A DNA stretch of 64,000 nucleotides from Piscinibacter sp. (GCA_016706565.1 JADJJI010000011.1:372001-436000); one strand, 5' to 3'. Positions 34,196 through 42,934 are shown, numbered from the stretch's first letter. Numbers and translations are program-made. The notes: generated by a model from the sequence alone, not told the origin.

Positions 34196-35113
34196 ATGCC
34201 GCCGATGCTGTCCTTCCTGCCTGCTGGCCTGCGTGGCGCCCTTGCCGGGCTCGCGCTCGGCCTGAACACCCTGATCTTCACGCTGCTGATGGTGCCGCCG
34301 GCACTCGTCAAGCTGGTGCTGCCGCTGCCCGGAGTGCGCACCGTCTGCGACCGGATGCTCAATGCGCTGGCCTCGCGCTGGGTGGCCAACAACGACGCCT
34401 GGATCACCGCGGTGAACCCGCGCGCGGTGTGGGACGTGCAGGGCGTGGCGAGCCTGCACCCGCGCGGCTGGTACCTGGTGTCGAGCAACCACCAGAGCTG
34501 GGTCGACATCCTCGTGCTGCAGCGCGTGCTGCACGGCCACGTGCCCTTTCTCAAGTTCTTCCTCAAGGCCGAGCTGATCTGGGTGCCGGTGATCGGGCTG
34601 GCGTGGTGGGCGCTGGACTTTCCGTTCATGAAACGCGGCAAGGGCCGCGGCGCGCGCCACAACGACCTGCGCACCACGCGCGAGGCCTGCGAGAAGTTCA
34701 AGCGCATCCCCACCACGGTGATGAACTTCGTCGAAGGCACGCGTTTCACGCCGGCCAAGCATGCCGCGCAGGCCAGCCCCTACCGCCACCTGCTCAAGCC
34801 GAAGATCGGCGGCCTGGGCATTGCGCTGGCCACCATGGGCGAGCAGTTCGAGGCGCTGCTCGACGTCACCATCGTCTACCCGCACGGCGCGCCGACCTTC
34901 TGGCACCTGCTGTGCGGCGACATCGATGCGGTCACCGTGCGCGTGCGGCAGTGCGCCATCCCGGCCGATCTGCTCGGCGGCGACCCGATGGGCGACAAGG
35001 CCTACCGGCAGCGCATCGGCACCTGGGTCGAGGCGCAATGGGCCGAGAAGGATGCGTTGATCGATTCCCTGCTCCAGGCCCACGCGCAGGCGCGTCCTCC
35101 GGCGCCGCACTGA
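34196..35113 (+). CDS. 1-acylglycerol-3-phosphate acyltransferase-like protein (YihG type)
   Basis: 305 residues. Lysophospholipid acyltransferase fold: catalytic NHQSWVDI (HX4D) and FVEGTRFTP block, with membrane-associating helices at the N-terminus. The overall layout matches YihG/LCLAT-type acyltransferases, which tune phospholipid acyl chains. ATG at 34196 or 34205 (MLSFLP) are both possible. Converges on the CGNR gene. Confidence 0.88.
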   Translation: MPPMLSFLPAGLRGALAGLALGLNTLIFTLLMVPPALVKLVLPLPGVRTVCDRMLNALASRWVANNDAWITAVNPRAVWDVQGVASLHPRGWYLVSSNHQSWVDILVLQRVLHGHVPFLKFFLKAELIWVPVIGLAWWALDFPFMKRGKGRGARHNDLRTTREACEKFKRIPTTVMNFVEGTRFTPAKHAAQASPYRHLLKPKIGGLGIALATMGEQFEALLDVTIVYPHGAPTFWHLLCGDIDAVTVRVRQCAIPADLLGGDPMGDKAYRQRIGTWVEAQWAEKDALIDSLLQAHAQARPPAPH

Positions 35114-35131
35114 CGGCGGCAGTTCGCGCGC

Positions 35132-35770
35132 TCAGGGCAGCGCGCGGCCGGCCTTGCGCAGCGCGTGCCGCTGCACCTTGGCGCGGTTGCCGCAAGTGCT
35201 CATCGAACACCAGCGGCGGCTGCCGCCCTTGCTGTCGTCGACGAACAGCCAGCGGCACTTCTCGTTCGCGCATTGGCGCAGGCGCACGCGCTGTGCGGCC
35301 AGTGCCAGGTCCGCCGCCGACCACAGCACCGGTGCCAGCACCTCGCTCGCGACGGGCGAGACCATGGGCACGCGCCAGCCAGCGCGCCGGCCCTCGAACA
35401 CCCAGTGCCGGCGCGGCGGTGTGCCGGCCAGCCAGTCGCCCAGGGCCCGGGCTTCGGCCGCGGGCGGCGCGCCGCCGGCCAGCGCAGCGAACAGGCGGTA
35501 GAGCAACTCGCGCAACTGCAGCGCGTCGTCGAAGAGTCGCTGCGCCGCGGTGGGGTCGGCGCGGCGCAGCGACTGCAGGCTCGCGCCCGTGCGGGCGTCC
35601 ACGACGCCGGCGGCCTCGAGCCAGCGCGCCAGCGCAGTGAAATCGACCAGCGATTCGGTGGGGGCCTCGCTGCCGCGCCAGTAGCGCGTGTTGGCGAAGT
35701 CCAGGCACAGCGTCGGCGCCGGCGCGGCCACCAGGCGCGAACGGATGCGGCTCTCCGTGGGGAAACTCAT
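35132..35770 (-). CDS. CGNR zinc-finger regulator (ABATE domain)
   Basis: 212 residues from ATG 35770. N-terminal ABATE domain (LCLDFANTRYWRGSEAPTES, RELLYRLFAALA) and C-terminal zinc finger: QCANEKCRWLFVDDSKGGSR then RWCSMSTCGNRAKVQRH (CX4C...CX4CGNR). These are stress-type transcription regulators with poorly known ligands. Divergent from the AraC-family gene; two copies of a 20-base palindrome lie between and could be its operator (see sites). Confidence 0.92.
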   Translation of the reverse strand: MSFPTESRIRSRLVAAPAPTLCLDFANTRYWRGSEAPTESLVDFTALARWLEAAGVVDARTGASLQSLRRADPTAAQRLFDDALQLRELLYRLFAALAGGAPPAAEARALGDWLAGTPPRRHWVFEGRRAGWRVPMVSPVASEVLAPVLWSAADLALAAQRVRLRQCANEKCRWLFVDDSKGGSRRWCSMSTCGNRAKVQRHALRKAGRALP

Positions 35771-35781
35771 GCGGCATCCTA

Positions 35782-35801
35782 CTAACCCCTCAGGCGGTTG
35801 A
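35782..35801. promoter_or_regulatory. Imperfect operator copy CTAACC-N8-GGTTGA
   Basis: CTAACCCCTCAGGCGGTTGA, sharing CTAACC-N8-GGTT with the perfect palindrome 44 bases away (centre to centre). It lies just upstream of the CGNR ATG, where a repressor would block both divergent promoters. Confidence 0.6.
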
Positions 35802-35825
35802 CAACGCCCGCGGGGCGGATCGACA

Positions 35826-35845
35826 CTAACCGTCATGACGGTTAG
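35826..35845. promoter_or_regulatory. Perfect 20-bp palindrome over the AraC-family start codon
   Basis: CTAACCGTCATGACGGTTAG is identical on both strands, and its central ATG is the start codon of the AraC-family gene. With the second copy at 35782-35801 it forms a double operator in the CGNR/AraC divergent region. Likely ligand-responsive repression by the CGNR protein or the AraC protein (inference). Confidence 0.7.
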
Positions 35846-36725
35846 CTCTACCGAATCCGCACTGCGCCCGCCACGCCGGGTGTTGCATCGCGGCCAGGGC
35901 CTCTCGGTCGTCGACTATCGCTGCACGGCCGCGCAGGGCGATCCGGCCGTGGCCGAACAGCACACTCGGCATGTGCTCGCCTACGTGCGACGCGGCGGCT
36001 TCGGTTGCCGATGCCGCGGGCGGCAGTTCGAGCTGGTGGCCGGCTCGATGTTCGTCGGCCACCCCGGCGACGAATACACCTGCACGCACGAACACCATGC
36101 CGGCGGCGACGAGTGCCTGTCCTTCCACCTCGAGCCGGTGCTGGCCGACGAGATCGGCGCGGCGCCGACGGCCTGGCGCGTCGGTGCACTGCCGCCGGTG
36201 CCGGCGCTGGTGGTGCTGGGCGAGCTGGCGCAGGCCGCGGCCCGGGGCCGCACCGACGTCGGCGTCGACGAGGCCGGCCTGCGGCTCGTGCGGCGCTTCG
36301 TCGAGCTGGTTGCCGGCCGCGAGGCACCGGCACCGGCCGCCTCCGCCGCCGATCGCAGGCGGGCGACACGTGCTGCGCTGTGGATCGAGTCGAATTCGCA
36401 CGAACCGATCGACCTCGACGCTGCGGCCGCTCAGGCCGGCCTGAGCAGCTTTCACTTCCTGCGCGTGTTCTCGCGCGTGTTCGGGCTCACGCCGCACCAG
36501 TACCTGATCCGCCTGCGACTGGGCCATGCCGCGCGGCTGCTTGCCGACGACACGATGCCGGTGACCGACCTGGCCTACCACGTCGGCTTCGGCGACCTGT
36601 CGAACTTCGTGCGCAGCTTCGGGCAGGCGGCCGGCATGTCGCCGACGCAGTTCCGCCGCCTGGCCCGGGGCGAGCGGCACGCGTTGCGCGACCGCCTGGG
36701 CGCGCCGCTCGCCGAACGCCGCTGA
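35835..36725 (+). CDS. AraC-family transcriptional regulator
   Basis: 296 residues. N-terminal cupin-like sensor ([20 protein letters not shown]) and C-terminal double HTH ([60 protein letters not shown]). Start ATG lies within a perfect palindrome, leaving an untypical ribosome site, so translation may be controlled by repressor binding or a leaderless message. Upstream of a VOC protein and an NTF2-like protein on the same strand, which it may control. Confidence 0.9.
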   Translation: MTVSSTESALRPPRRVLHRGQGLSVVDYRCTAAQGDPAVAEQHTRHVLAYVRRGGFGCRCRGRQFELVAGSMFVGHPGDEYTCTHEHHAGGDECLSFHLEPVLADEIGAAPTAWRVGALPPVPALVVLGELAQAAARGRTDVGVDEAGLRLVRRFVELVAGREAPAPAASAADRRRATRAALWIESNSHEPIDLDAAAAQAGLSSFHFLRVFSRVFGLTPHQYLIRLRLGHAARLLADDTMPVTDLAYHVGFGDLSNFVRSFGQAAGMSPTQFRRLARGERHALRDRLGAPLAERR

Positions 36726-36803
36726 ACCGATCGCAGCGCAAGTTTCTCCAAGCGCCGCCGCCGCTTTGCGCGGAGCATGCCGCCATCCAAACAGGAGGCA
36801 GGC

Positions 36804-37163
36804 ATGTTCGACCACATCGGCGTCAAGGTCCGCGATCTGCAGGCGAGCGCGGCGTTCTATTCGGCGGTGCTTGCGCCGCTGGGGCATGTGCAAGGTTATG
36901 CCGACGAGAGCTGCGTCGGCTTCGGCCCCGCCGCGGCGCCCTCGCTGTGGCTGTACGCCTGCGACACACCGGTCGGGCCCGGCAGCCACATCGCCTTTCG
37001 CGCATCGGAGCCCTCGGCCGTCGACCGTTTCCACCGGGCCGCGTTGCAGGCCGGCGGGCGCGACAACGGCGCTCCCGGCCCGCGGCCGCACTACAGCGCC
37101 ACCTACTACGCGGCCTTCGTCATCGACCCCGACGGCAACAACGTCGAGGCGGTGCGCCCTTGA
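36804..37163 (+). CDS. VOC (glyoxalase/bleomycin-resistance) family protein
   Basis: 119 residues. MFDHIGVKVRDLQASAAFYSA, HIAFRASEPSAVDRFHRAAL and FVIDPDGNNVEAV match the VOC fold; metal-site His and Glu are in place (H4, H70-region, E at the end). Excellent AGGAGG site. Substrate unknown. 78 bases after the AraC-family gene, five bases before the NTF2-like gene. Confidence 0.9.
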   Translation: MFDHIGVKVRDLQASAAFYSAVLAPLGHVQGYADESCVGFGPAAAPSLWLYACDTPVGPGSHIAFRASEPSAVDRFHRAALQAGGRDNGAPGPRPHYSATYYAAFVIDPDGNNVEAVRP

Positions 37164-37168
37164 GTGCC

Positions 37169-38068
37169 ATGAAGGGCCGTTTCGCGCCGCTGATCGTGGC
37201 CAACTGCGCCGCCGCGCTGCTGGCCTTCGCCGCCCGGGCCGGTGTGGCTGCACCGGTGCCGGCCGAGGCGCCGGCGAAATCCCAGCTGCTCGCCATCGAC
37301 CGGTTCATCGTCGGGGCCGGGCCTGCACGCGATGCCGGGTCACTGGGCGCGCTGGTCGGCAGCGATTTCCGCATGGTCGGACACGACGGCGCCCGTGTCG
37401 ATCGGTCCGCATTCCTCGCCGCGGCCTCGCGGCCGAACGGCCTCGGCAGGCTGTCGCACGAGGAGGTGCGCGTGCGGCTGTTCGGCGCGGTGGCGCTGGT
37501 GCACGGCGTGGTCGGGGCGCTCGATGACGGCCAGTCGCCGCTGCGGCTGCGCTACACCCACGTATTCCATTGGCAAGCCGATCGCTGGCTGCTGGTGGCG
37601 GCGCAGTCGACGCCGCTGCGCGAGGGCATCGCTGCAGCGGTTCGGCAGGGCAGCGCGCCGCCGCAGGTCAGTGCCTGGCACGGCCGCGATCCGGCCGGCG
37701 ACGATACCGACGTGCTGCGCCAGCTCAACGAGCAGTACGTGCGCGCGTTCCGCGAGGCGGACGTGGCCTGGTATGAAGCCCACCTGGCGACCGACTACAT
37801 GGTCACCCAGAGCGACGGCTCGTTCGAGTACCGCGCCGGCGCGCTGGCCGCATTCGCGCGGCCGACCTTCGCCATGAACTTCCGCAGCTTCCCGGTCGAG
37901 CAGGTGAACATCCGCCGTTTCGGCGAACTGGCACTGATCGAGGCCGACAACCCGTACGAGTTGAAGGACGGCCGCACCGGCACCGCCCGCTACACCGACA
38001 TCTGGCAGAAGCAGCCGGGAGGCTGGCGCTGCATCTCGGCGCACATCACGCCGGTGCGCGCAAGCTGA
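37169..38068 (+). CDS. Secreted protein with two NTF2/DUF4440-like domains
   Basis: 299 residues. Signal peptide (APLIVANCAAALLAFAARAG). Two NTF2-like cone domains in tandem: LLAIDRFIVGAGPARDAGSL to YTHVFHWQADRWLLVAAQST, then QLNEQYVRAFREADVAWYEA to YTDIWQKQPGGWRCISAHIT. Such domains bind small ligands or act as enzymes; no active-site claim can be made. Co-transcribed with the VOC gene (five-base gap). Confidence 0.82.
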   Translation: MKGRFAPLIVANCAAALLAFAARAGVAAPVPAEAPAKSQLLAIDRFIVGAGPARDAGSLGALVGSDFRMVGHDGARVDRSAFLAAASRPNGLGRLSHEEVRVRLFGAVALVHGVVGALDDGQSPLRLRYTHVFHWQADRWLLVAAQSTPLREGIAAAVRQGSAPPQVSAWHGRDPAGDDTDVLRQLNEQYVRAFREADVAWYEAHLATDYMVTQSDGSFEYRAGALAAFARPTFAMNFRSFPVEQVNIRRFGELALIEADNPYELKDGRTGTARYTDIWQKQPGGWRCISAHITPVRAS

Positions 38069-38184
38069 GGCGGCGCGCTCCGCCTCGTTCGTCGGCACAA
38101 GCTGCGAACTTCGACACGCTCGCGCGACGGCACTGGTAACGAGCCCTTGTCGCCACGTTGCGTTTGGATACAGTGACTCGCGAG

Positions 38185-38272
38185 ACAAAGGCACACCCGT
38201 GCGAAAGCCGGGGTCGCAAAGCTTCCGGTCTACCGCCCTGGCAACGGGGCCACGACAGCGGGGTTGCCCAGC
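38185..38272 (+). promoter_or_regulatory. Cyclic-di-GMP-I (GEMM) riboswitch
   Basis: The aptamer hallmarks appear in order: AGGCACACCC with a GAAA tetraloop hairpin (GTGCGAAAGCC), then GGGTCGCAAAGC, then TTCCGGTCTACC, a variable hairpin (CCCTGGCAACGGGG), and the closing GACAGCGGGGTTGCC. These match the GEMM-I pattern (GGCAAACC...CGAAAG...GGGACGCAAAGCC...CCGGCCTA...AGCGGGGTTACC). The riboswitch is on the plus strand and ends about 60 bases before an 80-residue gene. No T-run terminator follows, so control is probably at translation or by Rho. Confidence 0.85.
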
Positions 38273-38295
38273 ACGCGAGGCCGGCCCGGTTTCGC

Positions 38296-38317
38296 CTGGG
38301 TGCATCGATTCACCCAG
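38296..38317 (+). promoter_or_regulatory. Hairpin between c-di-GMP aptamer and its gene
   Basis: Perfect seven-base-pair stem CTGGGTG/CACCCAG with an eight-base loop, just before the AGGAG ribosome site of the 80-residue gene. Possible part of the expression platform; it is not followed by T residues. Confidence 0.5.
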
Positions 38318-38331
38318 CGCAGGAGCCACCC

Positions 38332-38574
38332 ATGCAGGCCATCCGGATCGAGAAGACCCTTCACCGCGGCGCCGGCGAGCACGTCGTCATCGCGCAGGAC
38401 CCCGCCAACCGCTGCTACGTGGGCGTGAGCAACGGGCCTGGCGAACCGGGCGACTTCATGTTCGTCGAGATCGACCGCGTCACCCTGCTCGAACTCGAGC
38501 GCGGCACCACCGATGCCGGAACGGTGATGCGCGATCGCTGCGCAGGCATCGTGCTGCTGCCCCTGGACGCGTAG
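38332..38574 (+). CDS. Small unrecognised protein under c-di-GMP riboswitch control
   Basis: 80 residues, cytoplasmic, no signal or membrane segment. Pattern: MQAIRIEKTLHRGAGEHVVI, then RCYVGVSNGPGEPGDFMFVE, then IDRVTLLELERGTTDAG and RCAGIVLLPLDA. A compact beta-rich protein is likely. Family not recognised. AGGAG before ATG 38332, directly downstream of the aptamer. Riboswitch targets are usually adhesion, motility or signalling genes, so this could be a c-di-GMP-responsive effector or regulator, which is inference from position only. It ends five bases before the convergent aldo/keto reductase gene. Confidence 0.75.
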   Translation: MQAIRIEKTLHRGAGEHVVIAQDPANRCYVGVSNGPGEPGDFMFVEIDRVTLLELERGTTDAGTVMRDRCAGIVLLPLDA

Positions 38575-38579
38575 GCCGC

Positions 38580-39578
38580 TCAGCGACGGCCCGACAGCGG
38601 ATACGCCGGGTCGTTGTAGCCCGGCGTGGACGGGTGCCCGGGCGAGACCAGCGAATCGACCAGCGCTTCGTCGGCCGCATCGATGGCGATGTCGAGCGCA
38701 CCGAGGTACGACTGCCATTGCGCCAGCGTGCGCGGGCCGGCGATGACCGAACTGACCGCGCGGTGCGCGAGCACCCAGGCCGTGGCGAAGTGCAGCAGCG
38801 ACACGCCCTTGCCCGCGCAATGCGCCTGCAGCGTCTGCGCGATCTGCAGCGACTCTTCGCGGAACTCGGTCTGCAGGATGCGCTTGTCGCCGCGGCCGGC
38901 GCGCGTGTCCTGCCCGGGCTGGCTGCCCGGCGCGTACTTGCCGGCGAGCACGCCGCGCGCGATCGGGCTGTAGGGCACCACGCCGATGCCGTGGTGCGCG
39001 CAGACGTCGAGCACCTCGACTTCCGGCTGGCGGTTCAGCAGGTTGTAGTAGGGCTGGCAGACCACCGGCGCAGGCATGTTCATTGTGCGGGCCAGGCTCA
39101 CCATCTCGGCGATGCGCCAGCCTCGGAAGTTCGACACTCCCCAGTAGCGGATCTTGCCGTCGCGCAGCAGCGTGTCGATGGCGCGCAGCGGCTCTTCGAG
39201 GTCCATGCCGTTGAAGTCGCGGTGCAGGTAGTAGATGTCGACGTGGTCGGTGCCCAGCCGCTGCAGGCTGGCCTCGCACTCGCGCAGCACCCAGGCGCGC
39301 GAATAGTGCGACTCGTTCGGCCGCTCCGACATCTTGTTGCCCACCTTGGTGGCCAGCACCCAGTCGTGGCGGCTGCCCTTCAGCAGTTCGCCGAGCATCG
39401 TCTCCGAGCCGCCGGTCGAGTAGACGTCGGCGGTGTCGACGAAGTTGACGCCGTGCTCCTTGGCGTGGGCGACGATGCGGCGCGCTTCGGGCAGATCGGT
39501 CTGGTCGGCGAACATCATCGTGCCGAGGCACAGCTCGGACACCTGCAGCGGGCTCTTGCCGAGCGGGCGGTAGCGCAT
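38580..39578 (-). CDS. Aldo/keto reductase family oxidoreductase
   Basis: 332 residues from ATG 39578 with a strong AGGAG. TIM-barrel NADPH reductase: opening MRYRPLGKSPLQVSELCLGT, catalytic tetrad region NFVDTADVYSTGGSE (D and Y), K in LATKVGNKM, H in YYLHRDF, and GVSNFRGWRI. Similar to the YajO/YdjG/Tas branch acting on aldehydes and ketones. Substrate unknown. Ends five bases from the small c-di-GMP-controlled gene (convergent). Confidence 0.92.
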   Translation of the reverse strand: MRYRPLGKSPLQVSELCLGTMMFADQTDLPEARRIVAHAKEHGVNFVDTADVYSTGGSETMLGELLKGSRHDWVLATKVGNKMSERPNESHYSRAWVLRECEASLQRLGTDHVDIYYLHRDFNGMDLEEPLRAIDTLLRDGKIRYWGVSNFRGWRIAEMVSLARTMNMPAPVVCQPYYNLLNRQPEVEVLDVCAHHGIGVVPYSPIARGVLAGKYAPGSQPGQDTRAGRGDKRILQTEFREESLQIAQTLQAHCAGKGVSLLHFATAWVLAHRAVSSVIAGPRTLAQWQSYLGALDIAIDAADEALVDSLVSPGHPSTPGYNDPAYPLSGRR

Positions 39579-39642
39579 GGACTCTCCTGGACGCATGACG
39601 GCGGCGAGGCGCCAGCATAGCCGCAGTGCCGGCGCACCCCGA

Positions 39643-40464
39643 CTACGTGCGCCGCGCCGCCGGCCCAGCCGAGGCCGAGCGCGCCAGGTTGGCCGCCACG
39701 AGCGCCGCCGCCAGCGTCACCAGCCACGAGAAATACACCCACAGCAGGAAGACCGGGAACACCGCGAAGGCGCCGTACACCGCCTTGTAGGTCGGGATCT
39801 TCAACAGGTACGCGGTAAAGCCGCGCTTGCCCAGCTCGAGCGCGATGCTGGCCAGCAGGCCGCCGGCGATCGCGTCGCGGCGCCGCACCTTGGTGTTCGG
39901 CACGAAGTAGAACAGGCAGGCCAGGCCGGCCCAGGCCAGGGCCGCCGGGCCGAGGTTGAGCACGAACTGCGCCTCGCCGGGCAGCGGCCCGAGCCAGCCC
40001 ATCGACACGCCCAGCACGTAGGAGGTGGCCCACAGGCTCACGCCCAGGGCTGGCGGGCCCACCGCCAGCATCAGCAGGTACAGGCCCACGCGCCTGAGGA
40101 AGGGGCGGTTGCGCTTGACGTTCCAGATCTGGTTGAAGGCGTTCTCCACCGTCAGCAGCATGGCGATCGCGGCGCCGAGCAGGAACAGCGAGCCCGCCCA
40201 GGTGAGGCCGTTCGCGTTGGCGGCGAACTGGTGCAGGTACCTGAGCACCGTGCGCGCGATGTCGGCCGGCAGCATGCTCCTGAGCAGGTGCTCCTCGAGC
40301 GCCGCCTCGAAGCGGCTGAAGATCGGGAAGCGCGTGAACAGCGCGAAGCTCACCGCGAGCAGCGGCACGACGGACAGCAGCGTCGTAAAGGCCAGCGTGC
40401 CGGCGATCTGCGGCAGGCGCTCCTGCCGCGCGCGGCGCAGGGTGAGTCGGGTCAGGGTGAACAT
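39643..40464 (-). CDS. YihY/BrkB-family membrane protein
   Basis: 273 residues, six predicted membrane segments. Family motifs QIAGTLAFTTLLSVVPLLAV, FNQIWNVKRNRPFLRRVGLY, LFYFVPNTKVRRRDAIAGGL and YLLKIPTYKAVYGAFAVFPV are all seen. Despite the old name ribonuclease BN, members are of unknown function. ATG 40464 chosen; the longer frame upstream is not membrane-like. Confidence 0.92.
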   Translation of the reverse strand: MFTLTRLTLRRARQERLPQIAGTLAFTTLLSVVPLLAVSFALFTRFPIFSRFEAALEEHLLRSMLPADIARTVLRYLHQFAANANGLTWAGSLFLLGAAIAMLLTVENAFNQIWNVKRNRPFLRRVGLYLLMLAVGPPALGVSLWATSYVLGVSMGWLGPLPGEAQFVLNLGPAALAWAGLACLFYFVPNTKVRRRDAIAGGLLASIALELGKRGFTAYLLKIPTYKAVYGAFAVFPVFLLWVYFSWLVTLAAALVAANLARSASAGPAARRT

Positions 40465-40525
40465 GGGTCGACCGCGGTGCGGGTCGACCGACGCGGCGCG
40501 CAACGATAGCGCACCGGCCCGCTGA

Positions 40526-40783
40526 TCACTCCCGCGGTGGCTGGCCCCGCTGGGCACGCACGCGCACGGCAGCGAGCCGGTACAGAGTGGGTACGCCGGC
40601 CAGCAGCAGGATCGGCCACAGGCAGCTGCTGATCAGCACCCACAACGCGCGGCTGGCCAGCGAGACGGGCACGCCCGCATCGGCGGGCCGGGCCCGGCCT
40701 TCGCTGAACAGATGCTGAACCGACCCCGTCGCCACGCCGAAGAGGGCACCGACGACGAAGAACACGATGAGGGGAGTGGTCAC
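40526..40783 (-). CDS. Small hypothetical membrane protein
   Basis: 85 residues from a GTG start with GGAGG five bases upstream. Two hydrophobic segments (LIVFFVVGALFGVATGS and LWVLISSCLWPILLLAG). A GTG at 40816 would add 11 residues but lacks a ribosome site. No family recognised; upstream neighbour on the same strand of the YihY gene. Confidence 0.6.
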   Translation of the reverse strand: MTTPLIVFFVVGALFGVATGSVQHLFSEGRARPADAGVPVSLASRALWVLISSCLWPILLLAGVPTLYRLAAVRVRAQRGQPPRE

Positions 40784-41001
40784 GACGGCCTCCGAGGGGC
40801 CGTGCACGGGGCCCACGGATTCAGTCTCGCCGAATCGCGGCCGTTGACCAAACCCCTACTGCGAGCATGACCGGGCAGGCCCGGCTGGCGGCGGTGGGTG
40901 AGCGACTTCTGCGTCGAGGTATTCGCGCCGATGGCTGACGGCATCTGAGCCTGGGTGGCGGACCAGCCCGCCTGAAGATCGCAAGCTCGCGCGCGCGAGT
41001 T
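40784..41001. other. Intergenic region with a GC palindrome
   Basis: No gene seen. A 14-base perfect palindrome (CTCGCGCGCGCGAG, 40986-40999) lies right behind the stop of the GlxA-type gene and may act as its transcription stop, though no T-run is clear. Confidence 0.4.
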
Positions 41002-42054
41002 TCATTCGACGGGCTGCACCGCGCGCCTGAGCTGCGTGCCCAGCGCGCCGAAACGCTTGCGGTACTGCGCCGGCGTCAGCGTCACCTTGCGCCGGAACAG
41101 GCGGCCGAAGAAGCTCGCATCCTGATAGCCGACCTCGAAGGCTATCGCCTCCACCGGCAGGTCGCTCGATTCGAGCATCTGCTTGGCTTCTTCGAGCCGC
41201 AGCGTGTGGATGTACTCCAGTGGCGGCATGCCGGTGGCCTGCGTGAATCGGCGCTTGAAGCTGCGGTCGGGCAGGCCGGAGAGCGCCACCATCTGCGCCA
41301 CCGGCGACTCGACGCGGTAGTTCGACGCGGCCCACAACTGGCAGCGTGCGATCAGCTCGTCGGCCGCGCGCGGGCCGCGGGTGAGCGAGGCGTACGCCTG
41401 CGCGCTGGTGTGGTTGAGGTCGAGCAGGTTGATGCGCGCGACCTGCATGGCTTCTTCCGGTGACGCAAAACGCGCGATCAGGGCCAGCACCAGCATGTGC
41501 CAGGCGACGCCGCTGCCGGCCATGATGATGCGCTGGCCGGTGCCGGCCACCACCAGGCCGCGCTCGGAGTGCCAGCGGGTGCGTGGGTACTCCTGCGCCA
41601 GAAGGTCGCAATAGGCCCAGTGCGAGGTGGCATCGTGGCCGTCGAGCAGGCCGGTGCGCGCCAGCAGCAGCGCGCCCGAGCAGGCCGCGGCGAGCGTGCC
41701 GCCGGCGTCGAACACGTCGCGCATCCACCCCACCTCCCTTTCGTAGAGGCCGCCCAGCGCCGTGCCGGGCGGGATCATCAGGTCGGTGACCACTGCCACG
41801 TCGGGTCGCGGGCAGTCGGCGAAGCTCGCGTCGGGCGTGATGCGCACGCCGTTCCCGCCATCGAAAGGCCGGCCGTCTGCGCTCACCACCAGCGGGCGAA
41901 ACGGCGAAGGCGTGTCGGGCCCGCCATGCAGCATCTGCCAGTCGCGGCGTGTGCTGTTGAGCGCGTCGAAGAAGCCGTACAGCGTGGCGGCGCTGACCGC
42001 AGGGGTGCCCAGCAGAGCCACGGTGATGGGTTGGTCGTGACGGGGCATTGGCAT
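41002..42054 (-). CDS. GlxA-type AraC-family regulator (second)
   Basis: 350 residues. DJ-1/PfpI-like sensor (ITVALLGTPAVSAATLYGFF, elbow Cys in LAAACSGALLLARTG) and C-terminal AraC HTH (QMVALSGLPDRSFKRRFTQA, VEAIAFEVGYQDASFFGRLF). Divergent by 91 bases from a fatty-acid-hydroxylase-like gene, its probable target. The ligand sensed is unknown. Confidence 0.92.
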   Translation of the reverse strand: MPMPRHDQPITVALLGTPAVSAATLYGFFDALNSTRRDWQMLHGGPDTPSPFRPLVVSADGRPFDGGNGVRITPDASFADCPRPDVAVVTDLMIPPGTALGGLYEREVGWMRDVFDAGGTLAAACSGALLLARTGLLDGHDATSHWAYCDLLAQEYPRTRWHSERGLVVAGTGQRIIMAGSGVAWHMLVLALIARFASPEEAMQVARINLLDLNHTSAQAYASLTRGPRAADELIARCQLWAASNYRVESPVAQMVALSGLPDRSFKRRFTQATGMPPLEYIHTLRLEEAKQMLESSDLPVEAIAFEVGYQDASFFGRLFRRKVTLTPAQYRKRFGALGTQLRRAVQPVE

Positions 42055-42145
42055 ATTCGGCCGTGTCTTGGCGCGATCGACTTTAGTGCGAACGGCGCTC
42101 TGGCACCACCATCCGGCTCCTCGACATCTTGATCACGGAGCCTTC

Positions 42146-42907
42146 ATGCCGACCCCCATCGACATCCTTCTCGACCCCATCTCGCTGTGCCTGATGGGCA
42201 TGTTCGCCGGCCTCATGCTGTGGGAGCGTCTCGCGCCGGGCCGCACGTTGCCCACGGTGCGCGGCTGGCTGCCGCGAGCGCTCGTGGCCGTCACGGCCTA
42301 CCTGATGCTGTCGTCCTACCTGCCGCTGTTGTGGGCCGACACGCTGGCACCCATCCAGCTGTTCGACCTGTCGGGCTGGCCCACTGCCGCCGCGTCGGTC
42401 TGCTGCGTGCTGGTCTACGAACTGCTGGCCTACGCCTACCACCGCAGCATGCACACCTTCACCCCGATGTGGCGGCTGCTGCACCAGATGCACCACAGCG
42501 CCGAGCGGCAGGACGCGGCCAGCGCATTCTGGTTCAGCCCGTTCGACATGATCGGCTGGACGCTGGTGATGAGCCTGGCCTTCGGCGTGATCGGCCTGCC
42601 GCCTGCAGCCGCCACGCCGGCCATCCTGTTCATCAGCTTCCTCGCGATCTTCCAGCACGCCAACCTGCGCACGCCGCGCTGGCTGGGCTACTTCGTGCAA
42701 CGGCCGGAAAGCCACTCGCTGCACCACGAGCGCGGCGTGCACCGTCACAACTACTCCGACCTGCCGGTGTTCGACATGATCTTCGGCAGCTTCCGCAATC
42801 CGGCGCGCTACGCAGCCGACACCGGCTTCTGGCACGGCGCCTCCTCGCGCGTGGCCGACATGCTGCTGCTGCGCGATGTGTCCACCCGCCCGGCCGACCA
42901 CCGCTGA
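42146..42907 (+). CDS. Sterol desaturase/fatty acid hydroxylase superfamily protein
   Basis: 253 residues, about four membrane segments. Diiron histidine motifs are complete: YHRSMH, HQMHHSAE and HSLHHERGVHRHN (HX3H, HX2HH and HX2HH/H forms). Integral membrane non-haem diiron enzyme hydroxylating a lipid-like substrate. GGAG before ATG 42146. Followed 27 bases later by a TTC38-like gene and divergent from a GlxA-type regulator. Confidence 0.9.
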   Translation: MPTPIDILLDPISLCLMGMFAGLMLWERLAPGRTLPTVRGWLPRALVAVTAYLMLSSYLPLLWADTLAPIQLFDLSGWPTAAASVCCVLVYELLAYAYHRSMHTFTPMWRLLHQMHHSAERQDAASAFWFSPFDMIGWTLVMSLAFGVIGLPPAAATPAILFISFLAIFQHANLRTPRWLGYFVQRPESHSLHHERGVHRHNYSDLPVFDMIFGSFRNPARYAADTGFWHGASSRVADMLLLRDVSTRPADHR

Positions 42908-42934
42908 GCGAAGCTTCTTCTCAAGGAACCCCGC

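Noticed and set aside
38296-38317. Intrinsic terminator for the c-di-GMP riboswitch
   Set aside because: Stem is perfect but short (7 bp) and no T-run follows, so it was listed as a possible expression-platform hairpin.
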